NCBI GenBank assembly: GCA_015956445.1
Contig: WIUZ02000011.1
Span: 1 to 64,000, forward strand
Source: Thelephora terrestris
Taxonomy: Eukaryota; Basidiomycota; Agaricomycetes; Thelephorales; Thelephoraceae
Reading direction: 5' to 3'
DNA: 64,000 nt
Part shown: one piece after another, positions 22,508-34,387 of the stretch
Numbering within the stretch: position 1 is the stretch's first letter
Layout: each line of letters opens with the position of its first letter
Program-made: the position numbers and the translations under genes
Notes under the pieces: generated by a model
The model's input: only the letters and a program-made list of their open reading frames with translations
Told to the model about the DNA's origin: nothing
Database searches by the model: none

Positions 22508-23346
22508 ATGTCACCAGCGGCTTTCAGTCTGAGGCAGCAACTCGCCTTTTACGGTGCCTACCACTCGAACCCCACAAACGTATGGATCCACATCACCTGC
22601 GTCCCCCTCATCGTCTGGTACGTCCCACCTTACACTACCACCTCCAGTTTCCGCACCTCTAAACTCCTTTGGTTGCGTGTGCCGTGCGCGGGTTCGTTCG
22701 GGGTGATGTGTGTGTGTTGTGCAGGTCAGCGTACGTCCTAGGATCGCATCTGCCAAGGCCCGAAGCGCTCCCCTCGATCCACGCCGATTTCGGGCCATAC
22801 CTCGCGTTCGACCTGAACTACGCAGCGATTTGGGCAATCGCAACCGAGCTTTACTACTTCATCCTCACCCCGGTCGTCACCGTAAGTCTGCGTCACCCCA
22901 CACACCACTAAGAAAGATCTGATCTCGTCTCCCTCACTCAATCGTTCTTTGTTTCTCATGAACCGCAGTTGGCCCACATCCCTATCGCAGCGTTCACCTT
23001 GTTGACCGCGACGGCGTACGCGTCCCAGCCCGGCTCCCTATGGACCGCCGCAACAGTTCACGTCTTATGTTGGCTCGCTCAATTCTACGGACACGGCGTA
23101 CACGAGGGCCGCGCCCCGGCGTTGTTAGATAACTTGCTCGGAGGTGGGTTTCTGTTCCTGTGGTGGTTAAAGTGGGATACGACTGTACCACCCCGAACAG
23201 CTCTCGTCCTCGCTCCGCTTTTCGTGCACTACGAAGCCTTGTTCATGCTCGGCTTTTTGAAGCAGACCAAGAAGGACCTCCAGAATGACGTCGGGAAATT
23301 GAACACCGAACTGAGGCTCAAGAAGAAGGAAGTCAAGAAGGAATGA
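22508..23346 (+). CDS. mpo1: Mpo1-like ER dioxygenase (DUF962)
   Basis: Homologue of yeast Mpo1, an Fe(II)-dependent dioxygenase of the ER membrane that shortens 2-hydroxy fatty acids by alpha-oxidation during phytosphingosine breakdown. Exons 22508-22617, 22725-22881 and 22969-23346 join in frame to 214 residues, the usual size. Seen: an N-terminal [15 protein letters not shown] with a conserved His; four or more hydrophobic helices; the diagnostic [19 protein letters not shown] with paired His residues that bind iron; and a Lys-rich C-terminus ([10 protein letters not shown]) that resembles an ER-retention tail. ATG 22508 gives an N-terminus matching the family ([10 protein letters not shown]). 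The neighbours are not functionally related. Confidence 0.9.
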
Positions 23347-23434
23347 GAATTGAGGATCTTTCCACGACATTGTACATCAACAAAAATTGTAGGAATGAAT
23401 CAGTTGCTATCAGTCAGAGCCATTGGCGGGGGTT

Positions 23435-24837
23435 TTAGGCAAGGGAAGAAGGCGGGGGGAGCAAGGGCTCTCCAATGGGCGTGACATAACACGACGTGAG
23501 CCCTCCGTCGACCTTGAAGTCGGTTCCGGTTACGTAGCTGCTATCGTCGGAGGCAACTGGAGCGATGAGAGGGTAAACACATCGAAGGGTCCGGTGGTTC
23601 TAGATTGACACTCACGGAAGAGAGCGCCTTTGGCGATTTCGACCGCCTCACCGAACCTTCCCATGGGAAGGTGCACCAACCTCCTGTCACGTTTCTCCGC
23701 GGTGTTGAGGAAATCCATCAGTAGGGCTGGAGGTCATGGCATCAGTAAATTGTGAGAGTGAGTGGGGCAAGGACCTACGGGTCTTGAGAGGGCCACTGGA
23801 AACTTGTGAGCATTAACCCGAAAAGATAGCGTTCCTCGAAGACTCACGGACAGATAGAGTTGAAGCGGATTCCCTCGCGGGCATGTACCATCGCGAGCTC
23901 TCTAGTCATCGCAAGCACCGCACCCTACCCCACAAAACAGCAAAATCAGCCAAAGAACCATCAGCGGCCTCACAGACGACGACCTTCGAAGCGGTATCTA
24001 CATATGCGGGGGGCAAGGGGTCAAAATCCAACGCAGTCAGCCGCAAAATCAACAACGCCAACACGTACACGCCAACTGGGGTGTAGCGGCCCCCATGATC
24101 GCTACGAAGCTCGCGGTGTTGACGACGCTCCCGCCTTGGGTGAGACCCCTCTCCGGGTCCGGTTTGTTTTCGCGCATGGCGAGGATGGCGTATTTGCTCC
24201 CCCACCAGACGCCTTTGACGTTGATCTGCATCGTCAGGTCCCAGATCTTCTCTTCGGTGTTCAGAGCGTGGTCGTCTTTGGGGTGCATGATCCCTGCGTT
24301 GTTGAACTGTACGGTGTGCGTGTGAGCAGGTTGGGGGGTGGTGTTATCACGCGATGAGGGTTCGTCGGGACTGTTCAGAAAGGGGAAGGAACGCGTACCA
24401 TGATATCGAGTCTGCCAAACTCCTTGACGGCGAGATCGACGGCATCCTTGATCTCTTTCTCGACCCCAACGTCCGTCTTGACGGCGATCGCCCTCACGTT
24501 CGGATACCTCGTCGCGATCAAAGCGGCGACAGATTCGGCAGCCTTCACATTGACGTCAACCAAAAGCACGTTCGCGCCCTCGGAAGCGAACAACAAAGAG
24601 GTTTCTAACCCGATACCGCTGTTTTATAAAGAAACGGGGAATGAAAAGAGGATGGGTTTTGGTTTCAGATCGTGAGTTGATGATGATGATGAGTGATAAG
24701 AGGGATGATTTACGATCCAGCGCCGGTGATGATGGCGGACTGTCGCGCGCGCTCCGGTGTTAGTATGCTCATTGACCGTTGCGTGCAAGAAAACTGTTCG
24801 AACCTTGTTCTGGAGGCGACCTGGCATGGTTTGATGC
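23435..24837 (-). CDS. Short-chain dehydrogenase/reductase
   Basis: Classical NAD(P)-dependent SDR; the substrate is unknown. Nine exons fit: 24837-24814, 24739-24714, 24618-24399, 24306-24069, 23997-23984, 23924-23848, 23795-23779, 23726-23616 and 23556-23435, totalling 849 nt and 282 residues with every join in frame. Motifs: cofactor-binding TGAGSGIG near residue 14; an Asp at the end of strand 2 (LLVDVN), which suggests NAD; NNAG; the NTAS serine; the catalytic YTASK; and the C-terminal TGTDFKVDGG. The start (MPGRLQNK) was chosen because splicing yields the standard MPGRLQNKSAIITGAGSGIG N-terminus; the downstream MSILTPER lies inside intron 1. Two exons are tiny: 14 nt carrying most of YxxxK, and 17 nt. 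No neighbour explains a pathway. Confidence 0.88.
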
Positions 24838-25450
24838 TTTGCAGAGACAAACTTGATGGGAGGACAGAGGGAGAGAGATAACGGACGAGCACAACTCGTG
24901 AGAACGGTTTCATAAGCCTCACAACACGGGGTGCATATAACGGAGCTCGTAATCCCGATCCCCTTTCTTCCCGTGACGATTCCAGAACGGGAAGACGGCG
25001 AATTCGCCGTACAAAGCCTAGAGGCCCGTAACGGTCGACGTAGGCTGGATTCGAATCTGCGCCCCAACTTCAGGGGAGAGATTCTCTGAATTGGTTGTCA
25101 ACGTGCAGCATTCGATCAACCGTGAGGTACACAGCGTGTTCGTTAAAGCAAAAGGGTGGGACTGGACATCGTGAACCTCGCACTACTAAATAGATATAGA
25201 TCAACAAAGGATACCGACATTACGACGTCAGCACAACAGGTGATAGAAGGAGAGTTTTCGAGAAATGATCCATGCGATGATTGAAACCCCTGAGGAATCT
25301 TGAAATACGGAACGATGGAAGAAAAGAAAAAAGACAGACAAGAGCAACAGCAAAGGGTTGCAGAACGGGATATCGAGGGAAGCACAGGGGGGGTAATTGT
25401 GATCAGCGTCGCGCTCGTCAAGTCCTATCGTTCGACGCGCGCAAGGGCCT
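24838..25450. other. SDR upstream region
   Basis: Contains the promoter side of the SDR gene and the 3' flank of the membrane-protein gene. No gene recognised. Confidence 0.4.
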
Positions 25451-26786
25451 TCAAATCTCAGGAGCGCCATTATACCTCCCAGCCTGGTACGGGCTTGTAG
25501 TATACCCACCCGAGTTAGAGGAATCCCCTGCAGACTGGGGAGATGGGAAAGTAGAGGGGTCCGAAGGGTCGTACAGCTTCGGGGGATCGGCGAACTGTTG
25601 GCCGCTGGCAAGGTTGTACGTCATATCGCTTGAACCTGGGATTCGATTAGGATCGTTTGCGCTTCGTCTCTTCAAGAAGAAAGCGAGAGCGCCTAGAGCG
25701 GCCAGTCCTATGATACCCCCGACAACGCCTATCGAAAAAACAGATACATCAGTTCGTAGTCAGTTGCACACCGGCGATGCTGTATGCACGCACCTCCAGC
25801 AATAGCACCGGTATTGTTCTTGTGGCCGCCGCCGCCTCCGGCGGTGGTGGTGGTAGTGGTGGTCGGGGTGGGGTTTAAAGGCGATCCATTGGTACCGGTC
25901 GATACGGCCGGGTTGCCACTTACGTGTGATGTGCTAGTACTGGAAGGGGGAACAGTTGATGGACTCGTGGGTGTAGCCTCTGGGTCTCTTCCTGCAGACT
26001 GGGCAAGTACTGGGTCGAATGAGGGGTTCTGTTCACAGTGGGTCAGACACAAAACAGATTCTCCCAGTGAGCCGCGCTTACGGTATCGTTCAAGAATGCC
26101 CAATGCGGGACTGATGCATTGAAAGGAATGGCAAGGGGGTATCTGAATGAGAGGATGAGCCACCAGACTGGGACGAGGAAGGCGATTCAGGAAACTGACT
26201 GGGTCACGTAGACTTTAGGGCAGAACTCTGACCAGAAAGCCCAGCTGTTTTTGAGAGTACCGTCTAAGGTCAGCTGTCACAGTTTCTGGAGGTGTTGTAG
26301 AAAGGGCTTACGTGAGCGGGGTGGTGGAAGTGTTGAACTGGCAGAGGGTGCAAGCGGAGTACAAGCTATAGATGACAGTGTTGCAGCCACAGTTCTGCGC
26401 TGCAGTATCATTCGCCTGGGGGGTAACATAGTTGCTGCCGTTACCAATCGGTCCGAGCACATAGGCGGCTGTATGGCGTTGACGAGGTCAGGTACTTGGA
26501 GGAGATACAGAGAGAGGTTGATGGCGCACAATAGCCGAGACACGGTGCTTGAAGTGATCCCGCGATTTCGCATGGATTCAGGCCTTGGGAATTGTACGAC
26601 TGGGGAGCGCGAGAGGAATATGTAAGTTCAAAGCCGCCATGGACAAAAAAAGTGCGAGGATCGTACCCACTCCCATCCGGACACACATTGAGCGAAATCA
26701 GCCTCGACAAACGACAAAAGGCTGAAAGCACCGACCCCAAGGACGATGCGTCCCAGGGATGAATGATTTGTCGTAAAAATTTTCAT
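25451..26786 (-). CDS. Secreted Cys-rich, single-pass membrane protein of Agaricomycete type
   Basis: Function unknown; topology suggests a plasma-membrane or wall-facing glycoprotein. Starts with a signal peptide (IVLGVGAFSLLSFVEA). A Cys-rich luminal part follows, with NPCEIAGSLQAPC, CGCNTVIYSLYSACTLCQ and SWAFWSEFCP. Next are a Ser/Thr/Pro linker (residues rich in T and G), one TM helix (VVGGIIGLAALGALAFFLKRR) and a cytosolic tail with Pro/Tyr motifs (PKLYDPSDPSTFPS). Six or seven exons with short introns: 26786-26667, about 26580-26510, about 26464-26311, about 26257-26207, about 26148-26088, 26037-25792 and 25730-25451. The join between the exon ending near 26311 and the next near 26257 does not keep frame with GT..AG sites I can see, so that junction is unresolved. 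Similar proteins are frequent in mushroom genomes. Confidence 0.7.
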
Positions 26787-27801
26787 GACACTGGGGTGCC
26801 CAAGGTGGTCAACGTCGCAGCGAGAGCGTAGACTTGTGCCAGAGGGACGCACACGAATTAACCGATGATGGACCTGGTGGAGAGTGAAAGGGAGTGGGCG
26901 CTCAAAGATGCAGTCAACCGTCGGTGAACAGCGCGGACGAGTGTTTCCATCGCGTTTCGGGAGAGTGGGAAAGGGAATGAATATGAAACCTGGCTGATCA
27001 GATCATTGATACGAGAATCCATAATTGTCAATGGTCTTGACTAACCTGATCCGACTGGCATTGAAGCAACGGAGACAAATGTAGAAAGGCCGCGTGTAAT
27101 GATTCTCGCGGGCTCGATGATATTTCCTCACGTGACGATGGTTTCCAACGGTTCTCCGGGACATATTCGACTAGGGACACCGCTGACAAGATAGAAAGAT
27201 TCCAACGTGGTGAACGGTTCGCTATCGCTTGCGCGCCCAAACTGAGTGGGGCTGTTGATGCTTCTTGATCGCCAACCTGAATCGCGATCCCGCCTCGATT
27301 CGTTTCTGCTCGCTCGGAATGCGGACACGCGGCTCTGATCGTATCCTATAACCAAACAAGGGAACAATCAATCATTGTCTAGGTGCACCTAGCAACTGCC
27401 TCTCTCTCCGCGCGTCCGGCATTGCATGGACCTTGGAGGGGACCTGGAATCGGGCGCGAGTATTGACTGGTGTGCCATTTCGTAGAATCTGGTAGGATCC
27501 AGGGTCCATTTCACAGCAGATATAAGTGGCTTCCAAAACGTATGCGAGAACGACACTGAGACTCAAAATTCTCCAGTTGGGCGAATGTGGGACTCGTCAG
27601 CGATCAACGCGAGCAGGCAACCTCAAGATTAAAAGTGGTGGGAAAGATAGATTCAAGTAAGGTGCATTCAGAATACATAGTACATCACCTTCCCAGAAAC
27701 TAGTATACTCCATAACTCGCTGACCATTTTCTCTCTATCGTCCCAATCAATAAATCTCGATGCGGTCTAGGTGGAGAGATTGGGGGAAAGCGGCTGCCAA
27801 G
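26787..27801. other. Intergenic region
   Basis: Upstream region of the membrane-protein gene. No gene, RNA or repeat recognised. Confidence 0.35.
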
Positions 27802-27975
27802 CTAGACCTTGATACCCTGGAGCACATTGAACGAGGAAACGTTTCTCGATTGCAATCCATGCGTATCATCAGTTTTATCTCCTGCGCGAGGTAAGCCATG
27901 GAGGGAAAGCGGAGGACCACCGGGGGGCATGGGTCCCCACGCAAATGCGCCTGCGGATACCCGGAGAACCGGCAT
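27802..27975 (-). CDS. Small ORF, possible short protein
   Basis: A 57-codon frame beginning MPVLRVSAGAFAWGP and ending SSFNVLQGIKV. It stands out because its composition and continuity look coding (LPRAGDKTDDTHGLQ), while the two longer overlapping minus-strand frames do not. The frame stays open about 100 bp upstream without an ATG, back to a CACAG that could be a splice acceptor. The upstream part (LLAPTRQALQRCTIL) has the basic, acid-free character of a mitochondrial presequence. It may therefore be the last exon of a small mitochondrial protein. I do not recognise the family. Confidence 0.35.
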   Translation of the reverse strand: MPVLRVSAGAFAWGPMPPGGPPLSLHGLPRAGDKTDDTHGLQSRNVSSFNVLQGIKV

Positions 27976-28462
27976 GGTCCTCGTGCATTGGACGAGAATT
28001 GTGCATCGCTGCAGAGCCTGCCTGGTGGGGGCAAGAAGAGAATGAACTCGGGAGGATCGACTTGATTCTGTGGATTTTCACTTGGATTCCTCGGGTTCCT
28101 ACTACGCCCCGTGGAGATCAGGCAGTATATAAGCTGAATTTCACCCTCAAGTTCAGAGGAGAGGGTTGCCTCTGGGGACACAGACCTCAGGTGGTAGTGG
28201 ATGGGGGGCGAGCCAATTGATATGTTCGAAGCCAATCACAGGTAGGATAGATGTGTGATGTAGGCGATGCAGTTGGTCCCAGAAGATCCATTCGCTGAAA
28301 TGCAAGTGCCCTTGGTAGCTAGGAGTCCGATGGAGGCACCGAAGGAACTTGGCGGAGAAGGATCAAGAAGGAGCGGAACGGAAATCGGGAATTAGACACC
28401 CGCCACCTGCCGACTCCCGAGCATCCTCACGCATCTTCGTCTTCAAGCTCAATCCTCTCACC
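27976..28462. other. Upstream region of bL12m gene and of the small ORF
   Basis: May contain an upstream exon of the small ORF on the minus strand and the bL12m promoter on the plus strand. Nothing else is supported. Confidence 0.3.
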
Positions 28463-29370
28463 ATGTCCGTCGTATGTCAAAAAACGCGTTTATTCACCCC
28501 CTTCTCCACGCTTACCCAACCCCTTTAATTTCTCCAGAGTCGCCTTTCCTCCGTCGTACGCTCCGCTTCACGCGTAAACTTCTCTCGGTGAGCCAACAAA
28601 GCTGGGATCCTCCCGGAACGAACGGTAACGCTCACCAAACGCCCCACACCTCCGCATATCGCACTCTTTCCCCATTTTTCTACCGTAAAGTTCGGCGCTG
28701 CGGTCAGGTAGCTCACGATGGCTAACCACCGAGGCTGCCCCATCCACCTCGCAACCACCTCCGCCTCCCTCAACCTCTGCCGACCCCAAGCTGAACAGTA
28801 TCGTCGACGACATTTCTGGGCTTACGCTCCTACAAGCCGCGGATTTAGTTTCGTTGCTCAAAGTGAGCATATATGCTATGCGGTCCGAAACAATCACCGT
28901 GTTGAAGCCTCTGTTTCTAGTCCCGACTAAATATCCAAGAAATCGCAATGCCAGCAGCTGCCGCTGCACCGGCTGCTCCCTCCGCTGCCGCAGAACCTGC
29001 CGAGGAGGTACGTCAACCCTTTCTTTTGGTTCCGGTTTCCCCAATGACGCGACACCCGCCATATCCAGGAGAAGCCAAAAGAAAAGACGATCTTCAACGT
29101 GAAGCTCGAATCCTTCGACGCCGGTTCCAAACCAAAAGTCATTAAGGAAGTCAAGGCTATGGTTCCAAACCTGACCCTCATCGAGGTACGCTCCCCCATC
29201 GTCACTACCCGTGTGTTCGTCGGGAACTCTCACTCATCATTCTCGTTACGCAGGCAAAAAAGTTTGTCGAGTCGTTACCAAAGCTTCTCAAGGAGAACCT
29301 TCCTAAGGAGGATGCGGAGAAGCTTAAGAAGGTCTTCGAGGGTCTCGGAGCGGTCGTCACCTTGGAGTAA
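28463..29370 (+). CDS. mnp1: Mitochondrial ribosomal protein bL12m
   Basis: Stalk protein of the mitochondrial large ribosomal subunit, which recruits translation factors. Six exons: 28463-28471, 28538-28587, 28712-28862, 28921-29007, 29069-29185 and 29254-29370, giving 176 residues in frame. The first exon has only 9 coding bases (MSV). Seen in order: a basic presequence (SRLSSVVRSASRVNFSR); the N-terminal dimerisation helices (ISGLTLLQAADLVSLLK, then SRLNIQEIAMP); an Ala/Pro hinge; and the C-terminal domain (KTIFNVKLESFDAGSK, KVIKEVKAM, LTLIEAKKFVES, LPKEDAEKLKK, GAVVTLE). Length and layout fit the family. It runs toward the F-box relic, ending 109 bp from it. Confidence 0.93.
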
Positions 29371-29479
29371 GCTAAGCGCGATACTTCACCTCCTCCTCCT
29401 GTTCTTCCCACACGACCACCTTAGTCCTCTAAAACCTAACATCCCACTATTTAATGCACATACAATGGGCTTGGAGCTC

Positions 29480-30840
29480 TTAGAAGTAATCCAAAAGGTC
29501 ACCGTCCGGGTCCCACGATCCGGCTTCTTCTATGTGAACAGTAAACCGGGCCTTCCACACTTACTCTTCATGAGGTCAACTCCGCACAGCAATCCACTGT
29601 ATCAAACCATCGTCCCAACTCCTCTAGCACTCCTGCAATAATATCTCACCTGCGGATTGTCACGTTCGAAGGGTATTCCCCGCTCGTGCTGTACCTCCGC
29701 GTGTTCCACAAAGGCATCCATGTACTACGAGACGTCGAATTCAACCTGCGGCTGTAAGATCCCGAACTCCTTGGCCCGTGGGATTACAGTGCGTCGCTCC
29801 TCGGTAGGCTCCATGAAGCAGATGATTTGGGCAAGAAGTGTGTGTGTGTAAGTCGTAGCCGCAGATTGTCAACTAATCCAAGAGCCCCCAATAAACCCAG
29901 CAGTACCAGAACCTCGTCTGCCATACGTAGTACCTGCGGGCTTTTCGTATACTGGCGAACGATCACGTTGCACGGTTCAGGGCTGGGGAACATCTTGACG
30001 TCTCTGTTCACGTCGGCGTCGGCCCCTCCGTGCGCCGGAGACCTGTTCCTAGCAGAAGGACACGATGTGTGGGCTGCAACATCGTAAACGTGTGCCGTGG
30101 GGTCAATTGCTGCGTACAGGGAGAAGTTCTCGACGCTGGGGAAGGACGACGACCATTTCCCGTGGGATGTCCGTCAGAGCCACTGTCGGGGGAATCTTCA
30201 CGTACGCCGATTAATCGAAACGTGGTGAGCTTCGGAAAGACAAGATTCAAGTAGAGAAAGTGCCCTGGAGTGTAAAGCGAATTGCTCCGGAATGGTAGAG
30301 ACTCCGTAGAAGAGAAATGAGGAAGAGATCGCAACGTTGGCTTGACCGAGCGAAGCGTAAAGATCAAGAATAGATATTTTGAGGGCTCGGAGGAGCGTAT
30401 GTCGCCCGGGATTGGATTCAGAGAACGCTGTAATGACCTGCCAGTAGTTTCCTGTGAATTTAAGATTCCAAATTTGCTGAGCGCGAGAGGAAATCAGTGG
30501 TATAGTGTTGGCAGAAGCTTTGCCACGATGAATAACGATATCTGTGACCATGGCGCGCTATTTTTGAGGAGGACTCCACGCCAATGGCCGCACACAGATG
30601 CGGTATGGAAACGATCCGCCTGGGAAATGAGATAGGTAGGGATGAGAAGCAAGGATGTCCGTCGGGATGCAGTTGAGGAAGGCGAAAGAGTTCTCTTCCA
30701 TTTGCGAATGGTCGCCCACGCCATTGAAGCATCCTGGCCGAGTTGAAAGAGCGCCTCCAAAGTAAGAGTCAGCCTTCAGTGGGTCCAAATTTAAAACGAC
30801 CTGCTGCAACGTACGGCGGGGAATGTGCCACACGCTTCAA
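29480..30840 (-). pseudogene. Decayed F-box gene
   Basis: Minus-strand fragments of an Agaricomycete F-box protein in changing frames. The F-box itself reads LNCIPTDIL, then continues in another frame as SQADRFHTASVCGHW and LKNSAPWSQI; removing one G in between would join them, so a 1-bp frameshift is likely. Downstream pieces include FPKLTTFRLIGVRED, VNVIVRQYTKSPQV-like sequence near 29950, FMEPTEERRTV, EFGILQPQVEFDVS and the C-terminus HIEEAGSWDPDGDLLDYF with a stop at 29480-29482. At least three frame changes cannot be explained by introns that I can see. This is therefore probably a pseudogene of the large, fast-turnover F-box family. F-box proteins are substrate receptors of SCF ubiquitin ligases. 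Confidence 0.6.
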
Positions 30841-31299
30841 CTCTTCGTTGAGAGCAGAAACGAGCCGCTAAAGAGACAGGCCCTTCCCAAGCTGTAAGTG
30901 CGTTTGTCCACGGAGAGTGTGAAGAATTATTGTGATCTGTTACAAAGAAGGTCAAGAAGACCTTCGAGTTAAGTTCGACTTGGTAGAGTATGAGTCGGGG
31001 TAAAAACGAAAAAAGGTCAAGGGTAACAAACGGGATTGTACATGAAAGCGAACGAGACCCGAACCATGCTTTTACCAACGTACAACCATGCGTTTTAACT
31101 TTGACCGACGACAGCAAATGAAGAGAATAAACAGTGACAACGTAAGCAGGATAAGAACAATGATGGTAAAGTCGGAGAGAAGAGGGCGAAGGAGAAACGT
31201 GGGCCTAAGCTATACAATGTGCATCGTTGTCACGGAATCGCTGTCCTACGGGACCGAGAACGAGGTTCTCATCGTAAACGGAAGGGAGCACGAAAACGT
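30841..31299. other. Intergenic region
   Basis: Purine-rich on the plus strand, with no gene seen. It includes the 3' flank of not3. Confidence 0.35.
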
Positions 31300-34169
31300 T
31301 CAGTCCTCGAGATACCTGTACTCAAATCGGAAGTCGCTCTTTTTCCTTTGACACCACGAGCCTTCCCAGTCGAAATACACGTACACCCCCTGCTCGTATT
31401 CTTCCGTGATTGCCTGAGGTTCTGAATGCCTTTGGAACCACGTGAGGTACTTCACGTGGAACCTCCACGATTGCCGCTTCAGTTCTTTGGCCGCCAGGTA
31501 CCTGGCAATAATGCAACAATTTGTTAAGTTCTAGATGTTGTATAGCCGTATAGAGACACCTACTGTGGATATGTTCCAGGGTGGTAATAGAAGATGTAGA
31601 ACAGCGTCTCGACGTCCAATTGGGAGAACAGACCCGCGGAAGAGAGAATCGGCAGTGGCGCCTGAGGATAATACGATGGCGTGGGATACGGATTCCTCGG
31701 GACGTAGTATTTTGGCTTGTCTGTATCCTCAGGTTGAGGTGCGCTGGAGTAGCCACCCTCAAGCAGCTTGTGTACCTGGTCCAGGTTCGACATACGATGC
31801 ACAGCTTTCTGCTTGACTCCTTCGAAGGAGGCGACTAGATCCGAGATAGAACCAGGAAGGGTGGTTGCTCGCTGTGTCTGCGGTTGTACTGGGGCGTTCT
31901 GGACAACAGAGGGTGGCCGCGCGCTACCGGGGGGGTTCTGCAACTGTACATAGACAAACCCATTCAACATCGCTCATTGTCGAATGCAATCAACGCACCT
32001 TGACACCAGGGGGGAACTGGGGTTGGCTCTGGCTTGTCGGCATCGGTGCAGACATATTCAAGTTCGCGTTCACTGGTTGTTGTACCTGTTGAGGAAGTGG
32101 GGAGTGGCCATGCGGGGGACCCTGCGACGTTGGTGCTGGCAACTGTGTCGAGCCGTTAACTTGAGGCTGAACAGGTGGCGTTTGTGAATCAACAGTCCCC
32201 ACACGCTGTAAAAGTGTCAGTGATTGACTCTCGGTACCATTAACGGTGCCATTCGGGGCGATCGGGAAGACTTACACTCGGCTTTGGGGAGTGTGGTGCT
32301 TCTGGTGAAGTTCCTGTTGAGCCACCTGTGAAGGCATGCTGAAACACCGTTGTGAAAAGGGAGGGAAGGGGCTTACCAATCTTGGGAGGAACATGAGGCG
32401 AAGATGTTGTAGCGTTTGCTTGATCCTCCGAAACCATCGGTGAGGGTGAGTCATCCATAGAATACAGAGAATCGTCCAAGTTGGCAGCGGAGGCAGAGGA
32501 CGGCATTGGACTAGTTACAGAGGGATGCGTCAGGCTCGGGGAGGAGGAAACGCGTGAAATCTGGTCTTGTGTAGACGATGTTGTTACAGTTGTTGTTGTC
32601 GTTATGCAAGCTGCCGGAGGTTGTGAAAGAGGGCTTGTTACTACCGGCGTAGGACTCGTCAGTGTTGACGTCGTGGTAGCCGTCGTAGTGGTTGGCTGTG
32701 AGGTGGCACTGCTGGCATGCTGGGTCGCACCTGCGGCGGCAGCTGAGTACCGTATCGGTGTTAATGTAGTTGGTCGCGATTGTTGAGGAAGGCCAGCCTT
32801 CAGGATGCTCGACATCGATTGTTGGGCAAAATTTGGAGGCGGCGGGGGCTTTGCTACAGAGGCATCGAGGTAAGTAGGCGTTGTGAATAGTCAAAAAGGT
32901 TCTCACATTCCGAGGGTAGTGAAGGTTCTGGAATCACAATTACACAGGTTAACTCTCGTTTGGAAACCGGAAAAACTCCACTCACTTCTCTGTGTGATCA
33001 CAGTAGCTTTCTTCAATACAGGGCTGCCATCCCGTTTGTTTGCTATCGGATCTTCCTCAGCTTTCCGATGCAGTGGCGTACGAGGCGGTAGGTCAGCTGT
33101 AAAGTAGGCGTAAACTTTAGTCGTACAGTCGATCCAGCACAAGTTCTACCTTCGCTCGTTTCCTCCGAGTCTGATGTATCAGCTTCTTCCAGTGCCAGGC
33201 CATATTTCTCCTCCTCCTCGTTGAGGTTGAGTTCATCGTAGATCCCTTCATCCTCCTCGAAGTCCTCGTTCTAGATACATGTGAGAACACTCCAAACATG
33301 CAATTAGCGTACTCACATCGTTCGATTCGACGAAATATGACACGTCTTCTTGGAGGTCCCGAACCTTTTCCACAGGTAATGACCCGTTGACCAGCAGTCG
33401 CATGATGAGCTCCAGACGGTTGACATGCCATTTCCGCCGGTCGTTCAAATGTTCCAGTTCTTCTAGCCGTTCTGCGGCAGTACCCCCTGACTTCCCTTTC
33501 TTCTTCACTCCTCCTTGCAGTGTTTCAACTTGCGCTTCTGACTGCTCAATTTGTATTTGCAGCTGTTCCACTTGTGCCTGTACCCACGCAGTCGCCTCAA
33601 TCTTTTCCTGGGCCTTTGGATCAAGTTTCGCAGCTGCTGTCAGGCCCTCCTTCGAGAACGCCTTGGTCTTCATCTCCTTTTCGCAAGCTTTGAATTTCTC
33701 CATTTGCTATTCAGTAGTTCAGCGACATGAGACCGATAGACACGACGTCCCGTAACGTGCGTGCAAGCCCCTTTTAAGCCGATCCGGCAATCCAGAGTCG
33801 AGCCCACAAACGGGATGCAAGCGGAGGACGTCGGAGGTTACAAGACTGACCGTCTCAATCAGCTTCCGGTTGTCCAGCAGGGCGGTCTTGTCCTTAATGT
33901 CATTGTTGGCTACCCAAGCCTTGATTTGGTCTCGTAACCGTTGGAGCTTCTTAATCTGCGTCTTGAGATCCGTCTCCAGCTTCTCTTTCTGTGTCTGGTT
34001 CGTAGAGTTCTGCATCTTTTCGTAGATGCTTTCGAACTGCTCAACACCTTCGGCGACCCTCTTCAATGTCCGGTCGATTTCCGCTGTGGAGACGTAGAGC
34101 GCGGTCAGTGGTCGAGAGGTGGAATGTGGACGTGATTAAGAACGCACTAAGTAGCTTTCGGGCCGCCAT
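31300..34169 (-). CDS. not3: CCR4-NOT complex subunit Not3/Not5
   Basis: Subunit of the CCR4-NOT deadenylase complex, acting in cytoplasmic mRNA decay and in nuclear gene control. The N-terminal Not3 domain is a long coiled coil: [17 protein letters not shown] (split by an intron after MAARKLL), [33 protein letters not shown], then after a long intron (about 34 kb minus 135 bp region) [19 protein letters not shown] and [19 protein letters not shown]. The middle is Ser/Thr/Pro/Gln-rich and disordered. The C-terminal NOT box is clear: [49 protein letters not shown] and a final [18 protein letters not shown] 34169 gives the standard N-terminus. About eight introns. The gene is divergent from uL24m with only 218 bp between starts. 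Confidence 0.93.
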
Positions 34170-34387
34170 GAGAGGTAGATAAAATGTTGACCAGTAGAAT
34201 ACAAGGTGTCGAGTTAATCGTTGGGGAAAATATTGGAATGGGTCCCCCCCCCAGTGGCGACACCGCTATCCCTTTGTGTACATCTATTTGTCCACCTTCC
34301 TTCTAAGGCTAACAAGCCTTCCGGGTATCCGTCACCGTTCTCCGTGTCACTCAACGTCCGAACGCGACGTCGGACGACCAACCAACA

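Noticed and set aside
24693-24772. MSILTPERARQ as start of the SDR
   Set aside because: An upstream ATG with an intron containing a good branch site gives the standard SDR N-terminus; MSILTPER lies in that intron.
27747-28235. 162-codon minus-strand frame
   Set aside because: It starts with TTG, has no motif, and overlaps a shorter frame with better coding character.
32481-32786. Val-rich plus-strand frame
   Set aside because: It is the antisense of the Thr/Ser-rich linker of Not3.
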